From: Pseudomonadota bacterium | GTDB lineage: Bacteria > Pseudomonadota > Gammaproteobacteria > Burkholderiales > Burkholderiaceae | Assembly: GCA_023441105.1 (NCBI GenBank) | Contig: JAEZQX010000009.1 | Span: forward strand, 1 to 12,216 | Direction: 5' to 3' | Length of the DNA stretch: 12,216 nucleotides | In this document: positions 6,712-12,216 of the stretch, piece by piece | Layout of the letters: each line of letters begins with the position of its first letter | How positions within the stretch are numbered: position 1 is the first letter of the stretch | Notes under the pieces: generated by a model | What the model saw: only the letters and a program-made list of their open reading frames with translations | Told to the model about the DNA's origin: nothing | Databases searched by the model: none | Made by a program: the position numbers and the translations under genes

Positions 6712-7721
6712 ACGCCAGCATGGACCCGATCAGCCAGTCCGCGCTCGAGCAGGCGTTCATCCGCGCCTGTACGCTCGATGTCACCACGCTCAAGCCGGGC
6801 AACGTCAGCGAGCACGCGCCGGGTCACCGGATGACCGCCGCCCAGTTCATTGCCAGCGCGGCGGCGGCGGCGCCGATGCTTTGTCGTGCCGCTGCCCCGG
6901 TCGGGCAGCGCATCCACGGCGCTGTCGAGGCCAGCTTCCGCGTGGCGGGCTGCAACACCAACCTGGGCATCGTCCTGCTGTGCGCGCCGATCGCGGCGGC
7001 GGCGCAGGGAACCACGGCCGACGCGGTCGCGGCGGACGCGGACCCGGAGCGATCGCTTCGCGACCGGCTGCGCGAGGTGGTGGCATCGTTGACGATAGCC
7101 GATGCCGATGAAGCATTCCGTGCGATCGCGCTCGCCAATCCGGGCGGATTGGGCACCGTCGCGGAGCACGACGTCCACACGGCAGCGACCATCGACCTGC
7201 GTGCGGCGATGTCCCTGGCGGCGGACCGCGACATGGTCGCGCAACAATATGCCAATGGCTTTGCCGACCTGTTCCAGACCGGGATTGCCGCCTGGCGAGA
7301 GGAATGCCTCTCGCATCCGGCAATCGACGACAATGCGGCAGCGCTGGCGATGCAGCGGGTGTACCTCGAATTCCTCGCCCGCTTCCCCGATTCACACATC
7401 GCCCGCAAGCACGGGCTGGCGGTCGCCCAGGCGGTCACCGAAGAGGCGCGAAGCCGGCTGCGACGCCGGCGCGGCGACCCGGGGGGTGCCCAGGCCGATC
7501 TCGCCGTCTGGGATGCGGAGCTCAAGTCCGCCGGCATCAATCCGGGCACCAGCGCCGACCTGGCCGTGGCCACGGCATACCTGGTTGAAATCGTTCTTCA
7601 CCGTTCAACCATGCCCACAGCCGGCCGGGATGGCGGTATGCTTCAGCCGGATGGTGCAGAAGGCCACCCCGAGCAGCGGCATCCCCTGCGCTGCATAACC
7701 AACGTGCGAGGAGCTCATTGA
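6702..7721 (+). CDS. CitG-like protein (triphosphoribosyl-dephospho-CoA synthase family)
   Basis: The reading frame gives 339 aa from TTG 6702 and matches the CitG/MdcB family, which makes triphosphoribosyl-dephospho-CoA from ATP and dephospho-CoA with release of adenine. Family marks are [17 protein letters not shown] (22-38, with the KPGNV signature), [14 protein letters not shown] (83-96), [11 protein letters not shown] and HIARKHG, ending in a helix with [12 protein letters not shown]. No citrate or malonate lyase genes are present here, and the setting is an H4MPT operon, so a related phosphoribosyl transfer in cofactor synthesis is likelier; that is inference. The start is uncertain: GTG 6678, TTG 6702 and ATG 6720 are in frame, and TTG fits the preceding repeats. 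The last 40 or so residues (after VLHRS) do not look conserved and overlap the probable fae promoter, so they may be a recent readthrough tail. Confidence 0.83.
   Translation: MTDHASMDPISQSALEQAFIRACTLDVTTLKPGNVSEHAPGHRMTAAQFIASAAAAAPMLCRAAAPVGQRIHGAVEASFRVAGCNTNLGIVLLCAPIAAAAQGTTADAVAADADPERSLRDRLREVVASLTIADADEAFRAIALANPGGLGTVAEHDVHTAATIDLRAAMSLAADRDMVAQQYANGFADLFQTGIAAWREECLSHPAIDDNAAALAMQRVYLEFLARFPDSHIARKHGLAVAQAVTEEARSRLRRRRGDPGGAQADLAVWDAELKSAGINPGTSADLAVATAYLVEIVLHRSTMPTAGRDGGMLQPDGAEGHPEQRHPLRCITNVRGAH
7614..7642 (+). promoter_or_regulatory. Possible promoter for fae
   Basis: TATGCT at 7637-7642 (in GGCGGTATGCTTCAG) is a fair -10 box. The hexamer 17 bp before it is CCCACA (7614-7619), a weak -35. 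Initiation near 7649 would give a leader of about 74 nt before fae. It lies inside the nonconserved 3' part of the CitG-like frame. fae is often expressed at a high level on its own, which makes a private promoter sensible. The match is modest. Confidence 0.35.
7709..7713 (+). promoter_or_regulatory. Ribosome binding site of fae
   Basis: AGGAG at 7709-7713 with 9 nt to ATG 7723. It fixes the fae start and is among the better Shine-Dalgarno sequences of the cluster, in line with high expression of Fae. The upstream frame stops at 7719-7721, one base before the ATG. Confidence 0.8.
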
Positions 7722-7722
7722 C

Positions 7723-8232
7723 ATGGCAAAAATCGATCGCCTCCTGGTCGGCGAATCCCTTGTTGGAGACGGCAACGAAGTTGCGCACATCGACCTCATC
7801 ATGGGGCCGAGGGGGTCGGCAGCCGAGACTGCATTCACCAATGCGCTGACCAACAACAAGGATGGCTTCACCTCGCTGCTGGCAGTGGTTGCGCCGAACC
7901 TGCCGGCCAAGCCGCACACGGTGATGTTCAACAAGGTGACGCTCAAGGGCTCCAAGCAGGTGGTCCAGATCTTCGGACCGGCGCAGCGGGCGGTGGCGAT
8001 GGCCGTGGCAGACAGCGTCGAGGACGGCACCATTCCTGCCGAAGACGCCGAGAACACCTTCATCTGCGTCGGCGTCTTCATCCACTGGCTTGCAGACGAC
8101 GACAAGAAGATCTACGAGTACAACTACAAGGCGGTCCGCGAGTCGATCAAGCGCGCGGTCAACCAGGAACCGAACGTGAAGGAAGTGCTCGCGCAGAAGA
8201 GCACGATGAAGCACCCCTTCGCGCCGCAATAG
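7723..8232 (+). CDS. fae: Formaldehyde-activating enzyme
   Basis: This 169-aa cytoplasmic enzyme condenses formaldehyde with H4MPT to methylene-H4MPT and is the entry point of the pathway. The sequence is near-canonical for Fae: [20 protein letters not shown] (9-28) with the proposed catalytic His22, then [57 protein letters not shown] and the C-terminal HPFAPQ. The length equals that of the characterised enzyme from Methylobacterium. ATG is fixed by AGGAG 9 nt upstream. The gene ends the first run of genes and faces folB, 60 bp away. In that gap GCGCGGC (8241-8247) and GCCGCGC (8262-8268) could pair, but no T tract follows, so no standard terminator is seen. This gene is the best diagnostic for formaldehyde oxidation here. 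Confidence 0.98.
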   Translation: MAKIDRLLVGESLVGDGNEVAHIDLIMGPRGSAAETAFTNALTNNKDGFTSLLAVVAPNLPAKPHTVMFNKVTLKGSKQVVQIFGPAQRAVAMAVADSVEDGTIPAEDAENTFICVGVFIHWLADDDKKIYEYNYKAVRESIKRAVNQEPNVKEVLAQKSTMKHPFAPQ

Positions 8233-8292
8233 TTCCGTCGGCGCGGCGCCTGCAAGGGGCTGCCGCGCGTTCCCGCTGGCGCGGCGAGCCCG

Positions 8293-8721
8293 TCAGCCGG
8301 TGGGACCGGTTCGCCAGAGATACGAGACCGAGGCGTCGTCGTCCCCCGCGGAATGGTGTTCCGGATCAACCGGTCGGCGCCGCTCGATGGCGACGCCGAC
8401 CGCGCTCACGTTCGCGAACTTGCGCGGCTTCACCAGCACCACCCGCACCCAGTGCGCACCGAAGCTGTCGATCAGCAGCCGGGTGATCGATTCGGCCAGC
8501 GTCTCGAGCAGCTTCACCTTGTGCGACACGAGCAGGTCGGTCAGCGCCTGGTGCACTGCGCCGTAGTCGATCGTGTCGCGGATGCGATCGGTGTCGCAGG
8601 CACGGGATCGGGGCACGCCGGCGACGAGATCGATCCGCACCGGCTGTGGCCGGTTCAACTCGTCGTGGTTGATGCCGATGACGGTCTCGCCTTCGAAGCC
8701 CTCGATGAAGATCAGGTCCAT
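8293..8721 (-). CDS. folB: Dihydroneopterin aldolase
   Basis: The 142-aa protein is a FolB-type dihydroneopterin aldolase, converting 7,8-dihydroneopterin to 6-hydroxymethyl-dihydropterin and glycolaldehyde, the pterin branch point for folate and H4MPT. With the start at ATG 8721 (MDLIFIEGFEGETVIGI) the residues Glu21, Tyr53, Glu73 and Lys98 fall at exactly the numbers of the active-site residues recalled for the E. coli enzyme, and AVGVAIERR matches its C-terminal strand. About 27 further residues (PVDPEHHSAGDDD...) form an acidic tail not expected in the family. In-frame ATG 8820 would add 33 residues without likeness to FolB; neither start has a strong Shine-Dalgarno. It is the only gene on the minus strand, converging on fae. 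Its place suggests a paralogue serving H4MPT, but whether another folB exists elsewhere is not known. Confidence 0.9.
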   Translation of the reverse strand: MDLIFIEGFEGETVIGINHDELNRPQPVRIDLVAGVPRSRACDTDRIRDTIDYGAVHQALTDLLVSHKVKLLETLAESITRLLIDSFGAHWVRVVLVKPRKFANVSAVGVAIERRRPVDPEHHSAGDDDASVSYLWRTGPTG

Positions 8722-8910
8722 CGTCTCGCCCGCCGGCGCGTCGCGGCGGTGGTCCGCCGTCGAGCTCCGCGTCTCCCGCTGAAGGAACGCGGCGGCTGGA
8801 AGACTAGGCACGTTGGTCATATCGCTTCGCCTGTGGGGCACGCCGGGATGATGCGCGTCCGCGGTGGTGCAAGTCCGGGATGGCGCGTCCTGCGCCTGCG
8901 GGCCTGCCGG

Positions 8911-8916
8911 TAGAAT
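8911..8916 (+). promoter_or_regulatory. Candidate -10 box of the dmrB operon
   Basis: TAGAAT differs by one base from TATAAT and stands out in a GC-rich stretch (GCCGG before it). The -35 position 17 bp upstream reads TCCTGC (8888-8893), a poor match, so an activator or alternative sigma factor may be needed. Initiation near 8923 would put the Shine-Dalgarno at 8944 about 20 nt into the transcript. Confidence 0.4.
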
Positions 8917-8953
8917 GATCCGGCTGGACATAGTGTACCGGCCAGGAGAGGAG

Positions 8954-9058
8954 ATGCTCTCATTCCAGCGGACGCCGGGCAGCCATCCCGGCAAGCGCCG
9001 CCGCCGAATCTGGCGGGCGGATGCCAGGGGCAGCAGTCGCATGCCGGGAAGCCGCTGA
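8954..9058 (+). CDS. Possible 34-aa leader ORF before dmrB
   Basis: AGGAGAGGAG (8944-8953) runs directly up to ATG 8954; it holds two AGGAG motifs, of which the upstream one (8944-8948) has a 5-nt spacing. The frame encodes 34 residues, MLSFQRTPGSHPGKRRRRIW onward, with a very basic centre, and stops with TGA at 9056-9058, one base before the dmrB ATG. It has no recognisable family. It may be a translated leader coupling ribosomes into dmrB, or the Shine-Dalgarno may serve a frame that I cannot see. The quality of the site and the tight junction support translation; the peptide itself may have no function. Confidence 0.4.
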   Translation: MLSFQRTPGSHPGKRRRRIWRADARGSSRMPGSR

Positions 9059-9059
9059 C

Positions 9060-9662
9060 ATGCGCGGCTTCGACGTCGGCAGCCTGGACACGTCCGGCAA
9101 TCCCGGACCGCCCCGCTTCGCCTGGATGATCACCGGCTCGGGACACCTGCTCGAAGAATCGCTTGAGCTGGCCGGACGGCTTCCGGATGTGGACCTGCTG
9201 CTGTCGCGTGCCGGCGAGGAAGTGCTGGAGATCTACGGCATCCATCTCGAGGACTTGCGCAAGCGGTTCCGGGTGATCCGCGACAAGACCGCCAGCGCCG
9301 TGCCGGTGGGCATGCTTTACGACCATCACTATCACACGGTGGTCATCGCGCCGGCGACCAGCAACACCGTCGCGAAATGCGCCTTCGGCATCTCGGATTC
9401 GCTGCCCACCAACATGCTGGCCCAGGCCGGCAAGCTCGGCATCCCCGGCATCGTCTTCGCCTGCGACACGGAGCCGGTCGTCGTGACCATGAGCCCACAC
9501 GGCTGGGTCAGGCTGATGCCGAGGAACATCGAGCTGGAGAACGTCGAGCGGCTGCGTCGCATCGACCAGGTCCGCGTTGCCTGCTCCATCGACCAGCTGC
9601 GCGGCGAGCTGGACCGACGCCTCGCGGAATGCGACCTGGCATGGAACACATCCTCTTCCTGA
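9060..9662 (+). CDS. dmrB: Dihydromethanopterin reductase, flavoprotein type
   Basis: The 200-aa protein belongs to the archaeal-flavoprotein-like DmrB/AfpA group. DmrB reduces dihydromethanopterin to H4MPT using FMN, the last step of cofactor synthesis; a Burkholderia (Paraburkholderia) DmrB is known to form a large cage-like assembly. Seen here are WMITGSGHLLEES (22-34), a glycine-rich loop suited to binding the FMN phosphate, APATSNTVAKCAFGISDS (97-114), LPTNML (115-120) and GIPGIVFACDTEPV (127-140), all typical of the flavoprotein fold. ATG 9060 is chosen with GGGAAG (9045-9050) upstream; ATG 9021 would add 13 residues with no likeness. It overlaps the next gene by 22 bp. This DmrB type contrasts with the unrelated DHFR-like DmrA of Methylobacterium. 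Confidence 0.9.
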   Translation: MRGFDVGSLDTSGNPGPPRFAWMITGSGHLLEESLELAGRLPDVDLLLSRAGEEVLEIYGIHLEDLRKRFRVIRDKTASAVPVGMLYDHHYHTVVIAPATSNTVAKCAFGISDSLPTNMLAQAGKLGIPGIVFACDTEPVVVTMSPHGWVRLMPRNIELENVERLRRIDQVRVACSIDQLRGELDRRLAECDLAWNTSSS

Positions 9663-10984
9663 CCGGTCGCCTGGCCGAGAAGTCGCTGCTGCGGGTGCTC
9701 GAGGCGATGGCGCCGGCACCGTTCACCTGGCAGGTGCGCGAGATCGGCGTGCAGGTCGCTGCCTTGATGACCGCCGACCTCATCAGGCGGCGCCTGACCG
9801 CGCCGCTGCAGGCGCACCGCGTGATCGTGCCCGGCCGCTGCCAAGGCGACCTCGACGGCCTCGCGAGTCATTTCGGCATGCCGTTCGAACGAGGTCCGGA
9901 AGACCTGAAGGACCTGCCGCAGTTCTTCAACCTGAAGGCAAGGCCGGTGGACCTGTCGCGGTTCGATGTGACCATCTTCGCCGAGATCGTCGATGCGCCG
10001 CGCCTCGAGGTGGCAGCAATCTGCGCCCGCGCCCGCCACTATCGCGAAGAAGGCGCCGACGTCATCGACATCGGCGGCCTGCCGGCGACACCGTTTCCAC
10101 ACCTCGAGGATGCGGTGCGCGCCCTCAAGGCCGAGGGCCTGCGCGTCAGCGTCGATTCGATGGACGAGCAGGAGTTGCTGCGCGGCGGCCGGGCCGGCGC
10201 CGACTACCTCTTGAGCCTCAACCAGGACACGCTGTGGATCGCCGAGGAAGTGCCGGCCACGCCGGTGCTGGTGGCGCGCGAGAGCGGCGACGAGGCTTCG
10301 TTGTACCAGGCGATCGACTGGTGCGAACGCAAGGGCCGCAGCTACCTGGCGGACAGCATCCTGGATCCGTTGCCGTTCGGGCTGCTGTCGTCGTTGTGCC
10401 GCTACCAGCGCCTGCGCGAGCGCTATCCCGACGCGCCGATCTTCGTCGGCGTCGGCAACCTCACCGAGCTGACCGAGGCGGACACCAGCGGGATCAACGC
10501 CATCCTGCTCGGCATCTGCGTCGAGTTGCATGCCGCCGCCATCCTAACCACCCAGGTCAGCAACCATGCGCGCCGGGCCATCCGCGAGGCCGACGTGGCG
10601 CGACGACTGATGTATGCCGCGCGCGAGCAGCGTTCCCTGCCCAAGGGGCTGACCGAGCAGCTGATGACGGTGCATGCGCGCCGGCCGTTCCCGGATACGC
10701 CGGAGGAGATCGGGGAGATCGCGGCCCAGGTCCGGGATCCGAGCTTCCGGGTGCAGGTGGCGTGCGACGGCATCCATGTGTACAACCGCGACGGCCATCA
10801 CGTCGCCGCGGATGCCTTCTCGCTGTGGCCACCACTCAAGCTCGAGGCCGACGGCAGCCATGCGTTCTACATGGGCGTGGAGCTGGCGCGGGCGCAGACG
10901 GCGTTCATGCTCGGCAAGCGCTACGTGCAGGACCAGGACCTGGACTGGGGATGCGCGGCGCCGCGTCCGGCGAAGGAGTCGTGA
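9641..10984 (+). CDS. Dihydropteroate synthase-related protein of the H4MPT cluster
   Basis: This 447-aa protein matches the dihydropteroate-synthase-related family found in methanogens and bacteria with H4MPT. The N-terminal 100 residues (MEHILFLTGRLAEKSLLRVL, then VQVAALMTADLIRRRL) form a separate domain. The TIM-barrel part carries EEGADVIDIGG (136-146), like the pterin-site GADIIDIGG of DHPS, RVSVDSMDEQELLRGG (168-183) and GADYLLSLN (186-194), then LADSILDPLPFG and the C-terminal AFSLWPPLK. By family logic it may couple hydroxymethyl-dihydropterin pyrophosphate to beta-RFAP, the counterpart of dihydropteroate formation; this is inferred from the fold and context. ATG 9641 is chosen because homology begins there; a longer frame back to 9377 reads through dmrB in another phase. 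It overlaps dmrB by 22 bp and shares GTGA with the next gene. Confidence 0.87.
   Translation: MEHILFLTGRLAEKSLLRVLEAMAPAPFTWQVREIGVQVAALMTADLIRRRLTAPLQAHRVIVPGRCQGDLDGLASHFGMPFERGPEDLKDLPQFFNLKARPVDLSRFDVTIFAEIVDAPRLEVAAICARARHYREEGADVIDIGGLPATPFPHLEDAVRALKAEGLRVSVDSMDEQELLRGGRAGADYLLSLNQDTLWIAEEVPATPVLVARESGDEASLYQAIDWCERKGRSYLADSILDPLPFGLLSSLCRYQRLRERYPDAPIFVGVGNLTELTEADTSGINAILLGICVELHAAAILTTQVSNHARRAIREADVARRLMYAAREQRSLPKGLTEQLMTVHARRPFPDTPEEIGEIAAQVRDPSFRVQVACDGIHVYNRDGHHVAADAFSLWPPLKLEADGSHAFYMGVELARAQTAFMLGKRYVQDQDLDWGCAAPRPAKES
10974..10978 (+). promoter_or_regulatory. Ribosome binding site of the DUF447 gene
   Basis: AGGAG at 10974-10978 is 8 nt before ATG 10987 but only 2 nt before the in-frame GTG 10981, so ATG 10987 is the better start. 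Confidence 0.6.
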
Positions 10985-10986
10985 CG

Positions 10987-11574
10987 ATGATCCACGAGAC
11001 CGTGGTCACCACCGTGTCGCCCGCAGGCATCGTGCATGTCGCACCGATGGGCGTGGTGGCCGACGCTCGGACGATCCTGCTCAAGCCGTTCAGGCCGTCG
11101 GTGACGCTGGACAACGTGCTGGCAAGCGGCTCGGCGGTGGTCAACTTCACCACCGACGTCCGCATCTTCGCCGGCTGCGTGACCGGACGCAAGGAGTGGC
11201 CGACGCTGCCTGCGGAGGTGGTGAAGGGTGCGCGCCTGGCCGCGACGCTGGCGCATTGCGAGCTGCGCCTGCTCGAGCAGCGCGACGATCCGCAGCGCCC
11301 GCAACTGCTGATGCAGCGGGTCCACGAGGTCCGGCATGGCGACTTCCAGGGCTTCAACCGGGCGCAGTCCGCGGTGCTCGAGGCGGCCGTGCTGGTGAGC
11401 CGGCTGGGCATGCTGGAGCCGCAGAAGATCGCCCGCGAGGTCGAGTATCTGCACATCGCCATCTCCAAGACCGCCGGCGACGCGGAACGGCTGGCATGGG
11501 GCTGGCTGATGGAAGCGATCGAGCGCCACCACCCCGGGCTGCTGCCGGCCACCCTGAGCGGAGACACCCCATGA
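10987..11574 (+). CDS. DUF447 family protein of the H4MPT cluster
   Basis: This 195-aa soluble protein belongs, by recognition of pattern, to the DUF447 family that accompanies methanopterin genes in archaea and bacteria. It opens with IHETVVTTVSPAGIVHVAPM (2-21), followed by ILLKPFRPSVTLDNVLASG (30-48) and AVVNFTTDVRIFAGCVTG (50-67). This layout recalls the split-barrel, flavin-reductase-like fold, so FMN binding is possible. GFNRAQSAVLEAAVLVSRLG lies in the C-terminal half, which is mostly helical. The exact role is unknown; an H4MPT or methylofuran synthesis function is implied only by context. Translation is coupled at both ends: it begins 2 nt after the stop of the DHPS-related gene and its stop overlaps the mfnB start as ATGA (11571-11574). 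Confidence 0.8.
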   Translation: MIHETVVTTVSPAGIVHVAPMGVVADARTILLKPFRPSVTLDNVLASGSAVVNFTTDVRIFAGCVTGRKEWPTLPAEVVKGARLAATLAHCELRLLEQRDDPQRPQLLMQRVHEVRHGDFQGFNRAQSAVLEAAVLVSRLGMLEPQKIAREVEYLHIAISKTAGDAERLAWGWLMEAIERHHPGLLPATLSGDTP

Positions 11575-12216
11575 TCGCGATGCTCGCCAGCGTGCGCGAT
11601 CTGGCGGAGGCGCGCGAGGCTGCGGCCGCCGGCGCCGATCTCGTCGACCTGAAGGACCCGTCGGCAGGCGCGCTCGGCGCGCTGGACTTGCGCGACATCG
11701 CCGCCATCGCAGCGGATATCCGGCGGGATTGGCCGCAGCGACCGGTGAGCGCCACCGTCGGCGACTTCGACGCGCAGGACCATGACCGACGCTGCGCCAT
11801 GGCAGGGGCGGTTGCGGCGTGCGGCGTCGACTACGTGAAGGTGGGCATCGCGCCCGGCGCGCATGCGGTGGCCGCGCTCCGAAGCCTGGCGGCTCTCCGG
11901 TTGCCGTCCTTGGTCATCGTGTTCCTGGCCGACGGCGGCATCGACCTGGCGCTCGCGGAGCAGGCGGCGACGCTCGGTTTCGCCGGCCTGATGGTCGATA
12001 CCGCCGACAAGTCGACCGGCTCGCTGCTGCGGCATGCGCAACCGCAGGCGCTGCAGGCCTTCGTCGCGCTGGCGCGGCGGCATGGTCGCCTGTGCGGCAT
12101 CGCCGGCTCGCTGGGACCGGACGATGTGCCGATGCTGCGGCAGCTGGCGCCGGACTACGCCGGCTTTCGCGGTGCGCTGTGCGGTGGCGACCGCCGCGGC
12201 CGGCTCGACCCGGCGC
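11571..12216 (+). CDS. mfnB: (5-formylfuran-3-yl)methyl phosphate synthase, 3' end cut by window
   Basis: The first 215 codons of an MfnB (DUF556) enzyme are present and the frame is open at the window end. MfnB condenses two glyceraldehyde-3-phosphate molecules into the furan precursor of methanofuran/methylofuran. Translation from ATG 11571 shows LVDLKDPSAGALGAL (24-38) with Asp26 and the Schiff-base lysine Lys28, DYVKVG (87-92) with Lys90, and MVDTADKSTGSLL (141-153) with Asp143 and Lys147. These match in order and spacing the catalytic Asp/Lys set recalled for the Methanocaldococcus enzyme (25, 27, 85, 151, 155). The family is about 235 aa, so some 20 residues are missing. The ATGA overlap with the DUF447 gene shows the run continues. 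It implies that this organism makes methylofuran. Confidence 0.92.
   Translation, partial: MIAMLASVRDLAEAREAAAAGADLVDLKDPSAGALGALDLRDIAAIAADIRRDWPQRPVSATVGDFDAQDHDRRCAMAGAVAACGVDYVKVGIAPGAHAVAALRSLAALRLPSLVIVFLADGGIDLALAEQAATLGFAGLMVDTADKSTGSLLRHAQPQALQAFVALARRHGRLCGIAGSLGPDDVPMLRQLAPDYAGFRGALCGGDRRGRLDPA

Larger units (their letters stand above)
8722..9059. other. Divergent intergenic region between folB and dmrB
   Basis: These 338 bp separate the divergent folB and dmrB starts. They hold a -10-like TAGAAT at 8911, a strong Shine-Dalgarno with a 34-codon ORF at 8954, and an in-frame extension of folB up to ATG 8820. A minus-strand frame stays open through most of the region up to 9042, but its product upstream of folB has no recognisable family character and is rich in Arg/Pro/Ser, as expected of noncoding GC-rich DNA. 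No RNA gene or repeat was recognised. Confidence 0.55.

Noticed and set aside
8241..8268. Inverted repeat between fae and folB as a bidirectional terminator
   Set aside because: The stem is 7 bp with a 14-nt loop and there is no T tract on either strand.
8722..9042. Longer minus-strand frame upstream of folB
   Set aside because: FolB homology and active-site numbering begin at 8721, and the added residues have no family character. A start at 8820 remains possible but is not favoured.
9377..9640. 88-codon N-terminal extension of the DHPS-related protein
   Set aside because: It reads through dmrB in another phase and gives Arg/His/Gly-rich sequence. Family likeness begins at ATG 9641.
9577..10986. 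Upstream 470 codons fused in frame to the DUF447 protein
   Set aside because: It is the out-of-phase reading of the DHPS-related gene, rich in Arg/Ala/Gly; the real start has AGGAG 8 nt upstream.

Overview
The window is GC-rich and looks like a proteobacterial, most likely betaproteobacterial (Burkholderiales-like), chromosome. This rests on the 5S rRNA sequence, the gene content and the DmrB type; no search could be run. Nearly all of it is one locus for tetrahydromethanopterin (H4MPT)-linked one-carbon metabolism, the bacterial formaldehyde oxidation/detoxification route, with enzymes that build the H4MPT and probably the methylofuran cofactors.

Layout. 1-170: the end of an rRNA operon, with a 5S rRNA and a strong intrinsic terminator. 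234-1148: a ten-helix EamA/DMT transporter, probably unrelated to the rest. 1149-1300: a GC-rich intergenic region with a 14-bp direct repeat and a hairpin. 1301-8232: a co-directional operon-like run of beta-RFAP synthase (mptG), methylene-H4MPT dehydrogenase (mtdB), an ATP-grasp ligase, methenyl-H4MPT cyclohydrolase (mch), a RimK-type ATP-grasp ligase, a CitG-like protein and formaldehyde-activating enzyme (fae). 8293-8721: a convergent dihydroneopterin aldolase (folB). 8722-9059: a divergent intergenic region with a likely promoter and a 34-codon ORF behind a strong Shine-Dalgarno. 9060-12216: a second tightly overlapping run of dihydromethanopterin reductase (dmrB), a dihydropteroate-synthase-related protein, a DUF447 protein and the start of mfnB, which runs off the end.

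How the genes fit together. Fae joins formaldehyde to H4MPT, MtdB oxidises methylene-H4MPT and Mch hydrolyses methenyl-H4MPT to formyl-H4MPT. The formyltransferase/hydrolase (Fhc) that would finish the route is not in the window. FolB, MptG, the DHPS-related protein, the CitG-like protein and DmrB can be placed on a route to H4MPT. MfnB and the two ATP-grasp ligases point to methylofuran. The assignments for the CitG-like, DUF447 and ATP-grasp proteins are inference.

The most unusual structure is a perfectly phased array of four degenerate 17-bp repeats (6644-6711) in front of the CitG-like gene. Three units carry a six-codon ORF, M-T-x-R-A-A-stop, whose stop overlaps the start of the next unit. 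The last unit supplies a TTGA stop/start that leads into the gene. It looks like a multiplied translation-start region and could form a termination-reinitiation relay.
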